From Planctomycetota bacterium (GTDB lineage: Bacteria; Planctomycetota; UBA1135; GCA-002686595): a stretch of DNA of 18,729 bases. Of the stretch, positions 7,232 through 13,731 are shown one piece after another. The stretch spans positions 1 through 18,729 of the forward strand of contig JAKVCE010000012.1 of NCBI GenBank assembly GCA_022447405.1. Direction: 5' to 3'. Both the position numbers and the translations under genes were made by a program. Every line of letters starts with the position of its first letter. Position 1 is the first letter of the stretch. The notes under the pieces were generated by a model. The model was not told the origin of the DNA and made no database searches. It saw only the letters and a program-made list of their open reading frames with translations.

Positions 7232-8356
7232 CTAGATCCGCACGCCGTCCACGGCCTCGCGGAAGCGCATGAACAGGTGCGATGAGTCGAGGGGGCCCGG
7301 CGCCGCCTCGGGGTGATACTGGACGCTTGAGACGGGCAGGTCCTTATGGCGGATGCCCTCGACGGTCTGGTCGTTCAGGTTGATGTGCGTGAGCTCGAGG
7401 TGCTGGGGGAGGGTGTCTGCGCGCACCGCGAAGGAGTGGTTCTGAGAGGTGATCTCGACCCTCCCAGTGAGGATGTCGCGGACAGGGTGATTCGCGCCGT
7501 GGTGACCGAAGGGCATCTTCTCCGTCTTCGCGCCCAAGACGATCGAGAGGATCTGGTGTCCGAGGCAGATGCCGAAGATCGGGGTCTTGTCGATGAGGTC
7601 TGAGACCGCGTCGATAGCGCCTGTGACCGCCGCCGGGTCACCGGGGCCGTTGGAGAGGAAGACACCGTCCGGCTCCATCGCGAGGACCTCGTCAGCGGGC
7701 GTGTTCGCAGGGACCACGGTGAGGTCGAAGCCGGCGTGGACGAGGCTGCGCAGGATGTTTCGCTTCGCGCCGAAGTCGTAAGCGACGCAGCGCTTGCGCT
7801 CACCTTCGAAGGGGTTCACCAAGTCGGGGTAAGACTCGTGGTAGGCCTCGGTCCAAGAGTAAGGCGCGCTGCAGGTGACTGTGGAGGCGAGGTCTCGTCC
7901 GTCAGTCGAGGCGGCGGCGCGGGCCTTGGCTACGAGTGAGTCGTGGTCGCTGTCCGTCGTGGAGACGATGCAGCGCAGTGAGCCCTCGTCGCGGGTGATG
8001 CGGGTGAGCTTGCGCGTATCGACGCCGTCGATCGCGACGATGCCGTTCGCCTTGAGCCACTCAGGGAGCGGAGTGTTGCTCCGGAAGTTGGAGGAGACCG
8101 AGGACATCTCGCGCATGATGAGGGCTTCGGCCCACGCCTTGTCGCTCTCCGCGTCCTCTTCGGCGACGCCGTAGTTGCCGATCAGCGGGTAGGTCATGAT
8201 CACGACCTGTCCCGAGTACGAGGGGTCCGTGAGGATCTCGTGATAGCCGCTCATGGCGGTGTTGAAGACGAGGTCTCCGGTCGCCTCTCCGTCCGCTCCT
8301 ACGGAGCGGCCCTCAAAGACAGCGCCGTTCTCTACAGCGATCCATGCGGGTTTCAC
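7232..8356 (-). CDS. carA: Carbamoyl-phosphate synthase small (glutaminase) subunit
   Basis: Releases ammonia from glutamine and channels it to CarB for carbamoyl phosphate synthesis, feeding arginine and pyrimidine pathways. It is 374 residues, standard for CarA. The class I amidotransferase triad is visible: C264 in GICLGHQ, and H348 and E350 in YHPE. The N-terminal CarA domain has FNTAMSGYHEILTDPSYSGQ, and the ligand-binding loops LSNGPGDP and SQNHSF are intact. The GTG start overlaps the larB stop by 4 nt (GTGA), so the two are translationally coupled. No carB lies nearby in the window. Expression may depend on the promoter and palindrome before larB. The stop codon faces priA with no room for a terminator between them. 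Confidence 0.96.
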   Translation of the reverse strand: MKPAWIAVENGAVFEGRSVGADGEATGDLVFNTAMSGYHEILTDPSYSGQVVIMTYPLIGNYGVAEEDAESDKAWAEALIMREMSSVSSNFRSNTPLPEWLKANGIVAIDGVDTRKLTRITRDEGSLRCIVSTTDSDHDSLVAKARAAASTDGRDLASTVTCSAPYSWTEAYHESYPDLVNPFEGERKRCVAYDFGAKRNILRSLVHAGFDLTVVPANTPADEVLAMEPDGVFLSNGPGDPAAVTGAIDAVSDLIDKTPIFGICLGHQILSIVLGAKTEKMPFGHHGANHPVRDILTGRVEITSQNHSFAVRADTLPQHLELTHINLNDQTVEGIRHKDLPVSSVQYHPEAAPGPLDSSHLFMRFREAVDGVRI

Positions 8357-9132
8357 TCTGAGTCTCCTTCTTGTGTGTTTTCCGCGCAGCCGTTGATCAG
8401 CGCGGCTGTGTAGCCAGCCCCAAAGCCGTTGTCGATGTTGACGACGGTGACCCCCGATGCGCAGGAGTTGAGCATACCGAGCAGGGCGGCGATTCCACCA
8501 AAGGATGCGCCATACCCGACGGAAGTCGGGACAGCGATCACAGGGCGGGCGACGAGCCCACCTACGACGCTGGGGAGCGCACCCTCCATCCCAGCCACGA
8601 CGACCAAGGCCCGGGCGCGCTGCAGGGTCTCTCCGTGAGCTAGGAGGCGGTGGAGGCCTGCGACGCCAGCGTCACGTATTTGGGCGACGCGCGCGCCCAT
8701 GAACTGGGCGGTCACTGCGGCCTCCTCTGCGACCGCGCCGTCGGAGGTCCCTGCGGACACCACCGCGACGAGACCCTCGAGTGCTGGCTCCTCGGGGGTG
8801 CCCACGGTGACGGCGCGTGAGCGCTCATGGAAGACCGCGCCTTCGAGCTCGGCCTTCAAGAGGGCGACGCCCTCGTCGGTCGCGCGCGTCACGAGCAGGC
8901 GCTGGTGGTGTTCGAGGACAGAGCAGGAGATCTCCAAGAGCTCTTGGGGGGTCTTGCCTGCGCCGTAGACGACCTCTGGGCAGCCGCAGCGCGCCTCGCG
9001 CGCGGTGTCGATCGTCGAGTGTCCGAGGTCCAGCGTCGTCGGGAACGCAGAGAGCTTCGCCACCGCGTCCTCGACGCTCATCTGGCCGCCCTCGACCTGA
9101 CTCAGGACTCCCCTAAGCTCCTCACGCTGCAT
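8353..9132 (-). CDS. larB: LarB, pyridinium-3,5-biscarboxylic acid mononucleotide synthase
   Basis: LarB carboxylates nicotinic acid adenine dinucleotide in the first step of the nickel-pincer nucleotide cofactor pathway. It has 259 residues and a C-terminal AIR-carboxylase (PurE-like) domain. Visible signatures are CGCPEVVYGAGKT (49-61), AGMEGALPSVVGGL (180-193), PTSVGYGASFGG (202-213), the conserved cysteine C224 in LNSCASG that corresponds to the catalytic Cys of characterised LarB, and the terminal GFGAGYTAALI. The ATG start at 9132 has a strong Shine-Dalgarno (GGAGAGG) about 11 nt upstream. Neither larC nor larE is in the window, so the rest of the pathway must be elsewhere or absent. 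It overlaps carA by 4 nt and lies 87 nt after tsaD. The family was long annotated as 'PurE-like NCAIR mutase', a likely misannotation here. Confidence 0.9.
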   Translation of the reverse strand: MQREELRGVLSQVEGGQMSVEDAVAKLSAFPTTLDLGHSTIDTAREARCGCPEVVYGAGKTPQELLEISCSVLEHHQRLLVTRATDEGVALLKAELEGAVFHERSRAVTVGTPEEPALEGLVAVVSAGTSDGAVAEEAAVTAQFMGARVAQIRDAGVAGLHRLLAHGETLQRARALVVVAGMEGALPSVVGGLVARPVIAVPTSVGYGASFGGIAALLGMLNSCASGVTVVNIDNGFGAGYTAALINGCAENTQEGDSE

Positions 9133-9156
9133 CTTGTGTTGGACCTCTCCTTCTTC

Positions 9157-9174
9157 GCTCGCGGATCCGCGAGC
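9157..9174. promoter_or_regulatory. Perfect 18-bp palindrome between the promoter and RBS of larB
   Basis: GCTCGCGGATCCGCGAGC is its own reverse complement over all 18 bases. It lies directly after the candidate -10 box and just before the larB ribosome binding site. It could be an operator for a dimeric repressor, or an RNA hairpin with a 7-bp stem and GAUC loop beside the Shine-Dalgarno. I do not recognise it as the site of a known regulator. Confidence 0.5.
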
Positions 9175-9180
9175 CCGCCC

Positions 9181-9186
9181 ATTGTA
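9181..9186 (-). promoter_or_regulatory. Candidate -10 element of a larB-carA promoter
   Basis: On the minus strand TACAAT matches TATAAT at 5 of 6 positions, 17 nt after the candidate -35. Transcription would begin near 9172-9175, at the outer edge of the palindrome at 9157-9174, giving a leader of about 40 nt before larB. Confidence 0.45.
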
Positions 9187-9202
9187 GCGAGAGAATCTCT
9201 GA

Positions 9203-9218
9203 CGGTCAGATTTGACCG
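9203..9218 (-). other. Short inverted repeat just after tsaD
   Basis: On the minus strand CGGTCA-AATC-TGACCG forms a perfect 6-bp stem with a 4-nt loop, starting 1 nt after the tsaD stop. No T-run follows, so it is not a convincing intrinsic terminator. It overlaps the candidate -35 of the larB promoter and could stabilise the 3' end of the upstream transcript or bind a regulator. Confidence 0.4.
9204..9209 (-). promoter_or_regulatory. Candidate -35 element of a larB-carA promoter
   Basis: On the minus strand the hexamer CTGACC matches the consensus TTGACA at 4 of 6 positions. It sits exactly 17 nt before TACAAT, as expected for a housekeeping sigma-70 promoter, and overlaps a small inverted repeat (9203-9218) just after the tsaD stop. 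Confidence 0.4.
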
Positions 9219-9219
9219 C

Positions 9220-10236
9220 TCAGCGAGGGCTGGCGTCCAAGCTCAAGTCTGCGAGCTCGCCAGCGCGCCAGCGCTCCCAGCCGAGGCCCGCGATCATGAC
9301 GGCGTTGTCCGTGCACCACTCTGGGGCGGGGAAGTGGGCGCTGAGCCCTGCGCGGCTCGCGCGCTCCTGCATCACCTCACGCAGGCGGCGATTGCAGGCC
9401 ACCCCGCCAGCGACCAGGATCCGCTCTAAGGAGTGCTCCTTGGCAGCGCGCAGGGTCTGGTCGACGAGGGAGTCGACGACGGCCTCTTCGAAGGAGGCCG
9501 CTACGTCTGCGCGGTCGAGGATGTCTTCAGGCGCAGGAGTCGCCGCGAGGGCGTCGCCGCCGCGGACGTGGTAGAGCACCGCGGTCTTCAGCCCGCTGAA
9601 GGAGAAGCCCACCGAGCCGTCCTTGGAGCGGTAGCGGGGGAAGGCGATCGCCTCAGGGTCACCCTCTGTGGCGAGGCGGGCGACCTCAGGGCCGCCGGGG
9701 TATCCAAGGCCGAGGATCCAGGCGACCTTGTCGAAGGCCTCACCTGCGGCGTCATCGAGGGTCTCAGCGATGGGCTCGAGCTCAAGGGGTGAGCGAGCGA
9801 TGTAGAGCGAGGTGTGTCCGCCCGAGACGACGAGGGCCAGGCAGGGCCACGGGTCCTCATCGAGGGGCATGTTTGCGGCGTAGACGTGCGCCTCGATGTG
9901 ATGGACGCCGACCAGCGGGACACCGCTCACAAAGGAGAGCCCCTTGGCGGTCGAGAGCCCGACGAGCAGTGAGCCGATCAAGCCGGGGCGCTGGGTCACT
10001 GCGATCGCATCGAGGTCTTCTAGCTTGAGCTCTGCGGCGGAGAGCGCGGAGTCCACCACGGGGAGGATCTTCTCGAGGTGGGAGCGCCCCGCGATCTCGG
10101 GGACCACGCCGCCATAGACCGCGTGCTGAGCTACTTGGCTGTGGATCTCTGAGGAGATCACGCGCTTACCGCTCTCCACCACCGCCGCCGCGGTCTCATC
10201 GCAAGAGGACTCGATGCCGAGGATGAGGTCGCCCAT
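9220..10236 (-). CDS. tsaD: tRNA N6-adenosine threonylcarbamoyltransferase TsaD
   Basis: The catalytic subunit for universal t6A37 modification of ANN-decoding tRNAs, transferring threonylcarbamoyl from TC-AMP together with TsaB and TsaE. It has 338 residues, normal length. The ASKHA-fold start GIESSCDETAAAVV, the metal-binding HIEAH (H113 and H117), VSGGHTSL (137-144) and the late aspartate D310 in CTDNA are all present. The ATG start at 10236 is 5 nt after the stop of the S41 protease gene, so the two are co-transcribed. TsaB and TsaE are not in the window. Nothing looks degenerate. Confidence 0.96.
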   Translation of the reverse strand: MGDLILGIESSCDETAAAVVESGKRVISSEIHSQVAQHAVYGGVVPEIAGRSHLEKILPVVDSALSAAELKLEDLDAIAVTQRPGLIGSLLVGLSTAKGLSFVSGVPLVGVHHIEAHVYAANMPLDEDPWPCLALVVSGGHTSLYIARSPLELEPIAETLDDAAGEAFDKVAWILGLGYPGGPEVARLATEGDPEAIAFPRYRSKDGSVGFSFSGLKTAVLYHVRGGDALAATPAPEDILDRADVAASFEEAVVDSLVDQTLRAAKEHSLERILVAGGVACNRRLREVMQERASRAGLSAHFPAPEWCTDNAVMIAGLGWERWRAGELADLSLDASPR

Positions 10237-10241
10237 GTCGC

Positions 10242-11570
10242 TCAGCTGCCGCTCGGGCGCTCGCCGCGCATGAGCGTCACGGCTGCCTCGAGCTGGGGGT
10301 CTGTCGGGTCCTTAGGGAGGATCTCTTCAGCGCTCGAGTCCTCCCAAGCGAAGAGGGCTTGGAGCGCCTCCCTGGGGGGGTCGTAGCGGTTGATGTGTCG
10401 GTGGATCTCCCTCTTGGTCGCTGCCTCGACTTCGACGGTGATGTCTGGCCTGATCCCCCAAGGGCGCGCTTCGGTCCTGTCCAGGTCTCGGCCTGAGGGG
10501 GTCTGGTAGTAGCTGCTCGTGACCTTGGCGAGCGCGTCGGCTTCGATGAAGTGCCGGACGCTCTGTACGCGCGCCTTTCCATAGGTAGGGCTCCCGACGA
10601 GGACGGCGACGCGGTGATCCTGCAAGGCGCCAGCGAGCACCTCGCTTGAGCTCGCCGAGCCACCGTCCACTAAGACGACGAGGGGCAAGTCCAATAGGTC
10701 GCGCTCAGAGAGCGTGTCGCGCTCGTAGAGGACAGGCTCATCTCGACCGCGGGTCTTTGTGATCACGCCCCGAGGGATGAAGTGCTCTGCGATCTCGACC
10801 GCGGACTTCAAGATGCCGCCGGGGTTGCCGCGCAGGTCGAGGATCAGCCCCTGCATGCCTACCTCGCCGAGCGCTGTCAGGGCGAAGCCGAACTCTGCAG
10901 GGGTCTCCGTCGTGAAAGAGGTGATCGCTAGGTATGCGATCTTGAGCTCGTCGTCGACGAAGTGGGGGTGACGTACCGAGGGGTCCGTGCGCTCCTCTCG
11001 CGTCACTCGGACCTCCCTCTCCTCTCCGTCGAGTCCGACGATCCCGAGGGTCACCTCCGTGCCCTCCTCACCGAGGAAGGTGCCGCGCGCCTCACGCCGG
11101 TCGAGGCCTGCGAGCGACACGCCGTCCACTCTCACGATCAGGTCTCCCACACGGACTCCTGCCCGCTCAGCGGCGGACCCCTCGCAGGGGAAGAGGACTC
11201 GGATCGGACCGGGGTCCAGGCTGTTCATGAACACGATCCCGATGCCCGCGAAGGACCCGCGGGTCTCGCGCTTGAAGCCGTCGATCTCGTCGCTCGTGTG
11301 GTAGTAGCGGGAGTACTCGTCGAGGCTCTCGACCATGCTGCTCAGGGCGACGCGCACGAGGGCGTCGGGGTCGCTCTCCCCGACGTAGCGCTCGCTGACG
11401 AAGTCGCGCACCTCCCGGTAGTGAGCGATGTCGTCGTAGTCAGAGGACCAGCGCTCGAGGAGCTGGATCTCCCCCCCGACTGAGATCCAACCGATCGTAG
11501 CCAGAGAGCCCAGGGCTGCGCCCAAGACGAGCACCAAGGGGGCTCCAGGGCTTCCTCCCCGCGCGCTCAT
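10242..11570 (-). CDS. ctpA: S41-family carboxyl-terminal processing protease (CtpA-like)
   Basis: A 442-residue membrane-anchored serine protease acting outside the cytoplasmic membrane. A hydrophobic segment at about 11-30 follows a short positively charged N-terminus. A PDZ domain covers about 105-190 (GIGIVFMN, ERAGVRVGDLIVRVDGV). The protease domain has LDLRGNPGG and the catalytic Ser/Lys dyad S307 (SASSSE) and K332 (YGKARVQ), 25 residues apart as in characterised CtpA enzymes. Such proteases trim or degrade envelope proteins at their C-termini. The frame is open further upstream into the transketolase gene, but ATG 11570 begins right before the signal anchor and lies 8 nt after the preceding stop, with AAGG 6 nt upstream. 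It sits between transketolase and tsaD with no evident functional link. Confidence 0.92.
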   Translation of the reverse strand: MSARGGSPGAPLVLVLGAALGSLATIGWISVGGEIQLLERWSSDYDDIAHYREVRDFVSERYVGESDPDALVRVALSSMVESLDEYSRYYHTSDEIDGFKRETRGSFAGIGIVFMNSLDPGPIRVLFPCEGSAAERAGVRVGDLIVRVDGVSLAGLDRREARGTFLGEEGTEVTLGIVGLDGEEREVRVTREERTDPSVRHPHFVDDELKIAYLAITSFTTETPAEFGFALTALGEVGMQGLILDLRGNPGGILKSAVEIAEHFIPRGVITKTRGRDEPVLYERDTLSERDLLDLPLVVLVDGGSASSSEVLAGALQDHRVAVLVGSPTYGKARVQSVRHFIEADALAKVTSSYYQTPSGRDLDRTEARPWGIRPDITVEVEAATKREIHRHINRYDPPREALQALFAWEDSSAEEILPKDPTDPQLEAAVTLMRGERPSGS

Positions 11571-11578
11571 GAGAGGCC

Positions 11579-12406
11579 TTACGCGCCCAGCTCGGCGAGG
11601 GCCTCCTGGGCCTGCTCGTCGTTGGGTGCGACGCCGTGCCAGGCCGCCTTGTCCTCCATGAAGGAGACGCCTTTGCCGATCGTTGTGTGGCAGATGATGG
11701 CGCTGGGGCGGGTGGTCTCTTCCTTGGCGGCGCAAAGGGCGCCGTCGACCGCGTCGATGTCGTGGCCGTCGATGTCCACAGCGTGCCAGCCAAAGGCCGC
11801 GTACTTCTCGCGTAGATCGCGCACATCCATCACCTCGCGCATGACGCCGTCGATCTGGATGTTGTTGAAGTCGACCATGACGGTCAGGTTGGAGAGTCCG
11901 TAGTGGGCAGCTGCGGTAGCGGCCTCCCAGATCTGCCCTTCCTGGCTCTCGCCGTCGGAGGAGGCGACGTAGACGCGCGTCTCCCAGTTGTTCTGCTTCG
12001 CGGCGAGGGCCATCCCGGCGCCGACGGAGAGCCCGTTGCCGAGGCTGCCCGTGCTCATGTCGATGCCGAGGTCGAGGTTGCGGTGCGGGTGCCCCTGCAG
12101 CGGGGAGCCGAACTTGCGGAACTCAAGCAGCGACTCCGAGGGGAAGAGGCCCTTTTGCGCCAAGAGCGAATAGAGCCCGGCGCAGGTGTGCCCGTTGCCC
12201 AGGATGAAGCGGTCCCGCTCGGGGTCGTGTCGGTTCTCTGCGTTGAGGTTGAGGTGTGCGAGGAAGAGGGTCGACATGAAGTCGGCCATCCCCATCGGGC
12301 CGCCTGGGTGGCCGCAGGTGGCGGCGTTGGTCATGCGAACGGAGTCTTGGCGGACGGTGTTCGCTGCGGCGCGGATCTCGTCTCTCTGTTGGTCTGTGAG
12401 CGTCAT
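11579..12406 (-). CDS. Transketolase, N-terminal (ThDP/Mg-binding) subunit
   Basis: Half of a split transketolase, the pentose-phosphate and Calvin-type enzyme moving two-carbon units between sugar phosphates. It has 275 residues and corresponds to the first third of a normal transketolase. Visible features are CGHPGGPMGM (31-40), NGHTCAG (71-77), GHPHR (105-109), GSLGNGLSVGAGMA (120-133) and the ThDP/Mg motif DGESQEGQIWEA (151-162) ending in DFNN (179-182). The GDG triplet reads SDG. The start is ATG 12406 with GAGGAT about 6 nt upstream; a longer open frame exists but would run into the other subunit gene. It lies 10 nt after the C-terminal subunit gene, so the order is the reverse of the usual N-then-C order. 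Confidence 0.93.
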   Translation of the reverse strand: MTLTDQQRDEIRAAANTVRQDSVRMTNAATCGHPGGPMGMADFMSTLFLAHLNLNAENRHDPERDRFILGNGHTCAGLYSLLAQKGLFPSESLLEFRKFGSPLQGHPHRNLDLGIDMSTGSLGNGLSVGAGMALAAKQNNWETRVYVASSDGESQEGQIWEAATAAAHYGLSNLTVMVDFNNIQIDGVMREVMDVRDLREKYAAFGWHAVDIDGHDIDAVDGALCAAKEETTRPSAIICHTTIGKGVSFMEDKAAWHGVAPNDEQAQEALAELGA

Positions 12407-12416
12407 GTGGTGATCC

Positions 12417-13406
12417 TCAGGAGTTCTTGGCTTCGACGAGTGCGCGGGCGCTGGCTGCGAGGCCAGGTCCGTCCAGGCCGTAGTGGCTGATGAGGTCCCA
12501 GGCATCTCCAGACTGGCCGAACTCGTCGTCCATCCCGCAGAAGGCCATGGGCACAGGTGCCCGGGTGGCGAGGACCTCTGCCACCGCGCTGCCGAGGCCG
12601 CCCCTGATCTGGTGCTCTTCAGCGGTCAGGACGCAGCCGCAGTCCCGCGCGGCCTCAGTGATGAGGTCTGCGTCGATCGGCTTGATGGAGGCCATCGCGA
12701 TGACGCGCGCCTCGATCCCACTCTGCGCGAGCTCCTCCGCCGCAGCGAGAGCCATGCCGACTTCGATGCCACAGGCGATGATCGCGACGTCGCCACCGTC
12801 CCGGAGGACCGCGCCTTTTCCGAGCTCGAACTTGTAGTCCTCTCCGAAGACGACCGGGGTCGACGCGCGAGAGAGGCGCACGTAGAAGGGGCCTTCGTTC
12901 TCTGCAGCCGCTCGGATCGCGAGGCGCGCTTCGACGGCGTCTGCGGGGACGAGGACGCGCATGCCGGGGATCACGCGCATGAGCGTGATGTCCTCGAGCA
13001 TCTGGTGTGACTTGCCGTCTTCGCCAACGGTGAGGCCTGCGTGCGTCGCAGCGACCTTCACGTTGAACTGCGGGACTGCGATCGACTGTCGGACCTGCTC
13101 CCACGCTTTGCCTGTGGCGAACATCGCGAAGGAGCTCGCGAAGACGGTCTTGCCCATCGAGGCGAGACCAGCAGCGATGCCCATCATGTTGGCCTCAGCC
13201 ACCCCGCAGTTGAAGAAGCGCTCCGGGTACGCTTGGCCGAAGGCCTTTGTCTTGGTGGAGCCTGAGAGGTCTGCGTCCAAGACGCAGAGGTCGGGCATCT
13301 CTTCGCCGAGCTCAAGGAGGGCCTTGCCGTAGGCTTCTCTTGTCGCGGCTTTGATCGGGTCGCCTTGGTGGAGCGGAGCGAGTTCTCGGGCCATCGTCTG
13401 GAGCAT
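12417..13406 (-). CDS. Transketolase, C-terminal (pyrimidine-binding plus C) subunit
   Basis: The partner half of the split transketolase, 329 residues, covering the pyrimidine-binding and C-terminal domains. The N-terminus (PIKAATREAYGKALLEL, DADLSGSTKTKAF) is typical of these subunits. NCGVAEANMMGIAAGLA contains E71, the glutamate that activates ThDP. Further family landmarks are THAGLTVGEDGKSHQ and the C-terminal TAEEHQIRGGLGSAVAE. It is the first gene of the minus-strand group, and the N-terminal subunit follows after 10 nt. ATG 13406 is given as the start, but no good Shine-Dalgarno precedes it, and ATG 13394 (MARELAP) is also possible. A stable hairpin at 13445-13487 would lie in its leader. 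Confidence 0.93.
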   Translation of the reverse strand: MLQTMARELAPLHQGDPIKAATREAYGKALLELGEEMPDLCVLDADLSGSTKTKAFGQAYPERFFNCGVAEANMMGIAAGLASMGKTVFASSFAMFATGKAWEQVRQSIAVPQFNVKVAATHAGLTVGEDGKSHQMLEDITLMRVIPGMRVLVPADAVEARLAIRAAAENEGPFYVRLSRASTPVVFGEDYKFELGKGAVLRDGGDVAIIACGIEVGMALAAAEELAQSGIEARVIAMASIKPIDADLITEAARDCGCVLTAEEHQIRGGLGSAVAEVLATRAPVPMAFCGMDDEFGQSGDAWDLISHYGLDGPGLAASARALVEAKNS

Positions 13407-13444
13407 GGGACCTGGGGGAAAGTGTGTTGCCTATTTGGTCGAGT

Positions 13445-13487
13445 CAGGAGACGCGAAAGTAGGGGTAGCCACCCCCGCCTTCTCCTG
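13445..13487 (-). promoter_or_regulatory. Long hairpin in the transketolase leader
   Basis: CAGGAGA (13445-13451) pairs perfectly with TCTCCTG (13481-13487), GCG (13453-13455) with CGC (13476-13478), and GGGGT (13462-13466) with ACCCC (13471-13475) around an AGCC loop. About 15 pairs form in one stacked stem 39 nt before the tktC start. No T-run follows on either strand, so it is not an intrinsic terminator. It could control translation or mRNA stability. Chance hairpins are common in GC-rich DNA. Confidence 0.4.
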
Positions 13488-13560
13488 CTTCCAAGGACCG
13501 TTTTAGCGGTCTAAAGGGGGGCCTTCAATCGATGGCTGCCGTCCCTCTTTGAGTGGCGAC

Positions 13561-13601
13561 GCGTCCTTGGAGGGCTCGCAGGTGTCCCCTCGGGAGGACG
13601 C
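13561..13601. other. Second long inverted repeat in the divergent region
   Basis: GCGTCCT (13561-13567) pairs perfectly with AGGACGC (13595-13601), and GAGGG (13570-13574) with CCCTC (13587-13591) inside it, leaving a 12-nt loop. It could be a protein-binding site or a structured transcript on either strand. Function unknown. Confidence 0.35.
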
Positions 13602-13679
13602 CGCGCACAGACCCAGGGGTGAAACGGACGCAAACCATGCGACAGCACCTGCTTGGGGAGGTTTAGAAATCCATCAGAT

Positions 13680-13695
13680 TGGCACGCGAGTCGCA
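13680..13695 (+). promoter_or_regulatory. Sigma-54-like promoter before the EF-hand repeat gene
   Basis: TGGCACG at 13680-13686, a 4-nt spacer, then TCGCA at 13691-13695 resembles the sigma-54 consensus TGGCACG-N4-TTGCA. The -24 element is perfect and the -12 element has one mismatch (TC for TT). Transcription would start near 13705, giving a leader of about 27 nt before ATG 13732. If real, it needs an AAA+ activator, and none is in the window. Confidence 0.35.
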
Positions 13696-13731
13696 TGAGC
13701 TTGAGGGCCGGGGGCCTCCCTGGCTCAGCAC

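Larger units (their letters stand above)
13407..13731. other. Divergent intergenic region between the transketolase group and the EF-hand repeat gene
   Basis: These 325 nt contain no convincing gene; open frames here look like composition effects. The region holds two long inverted repeats (13445-13487 and 13561-13601), a smaller one (13496-13511, GACCG-TTTTAG-CGGTC), and a sigma-54-like motif near the EF-hand gene. No clear sigma-70 promoter was found for the transketolase side. Confidence 0.7.

Noticed and set aside
11571..11735. Longer N-terminus for the S41 protease overlapping the transketolase gene
   Set aside because: The extension is out-of-frame transketolase sequence; the signal anchor begins right after ATG 11570.
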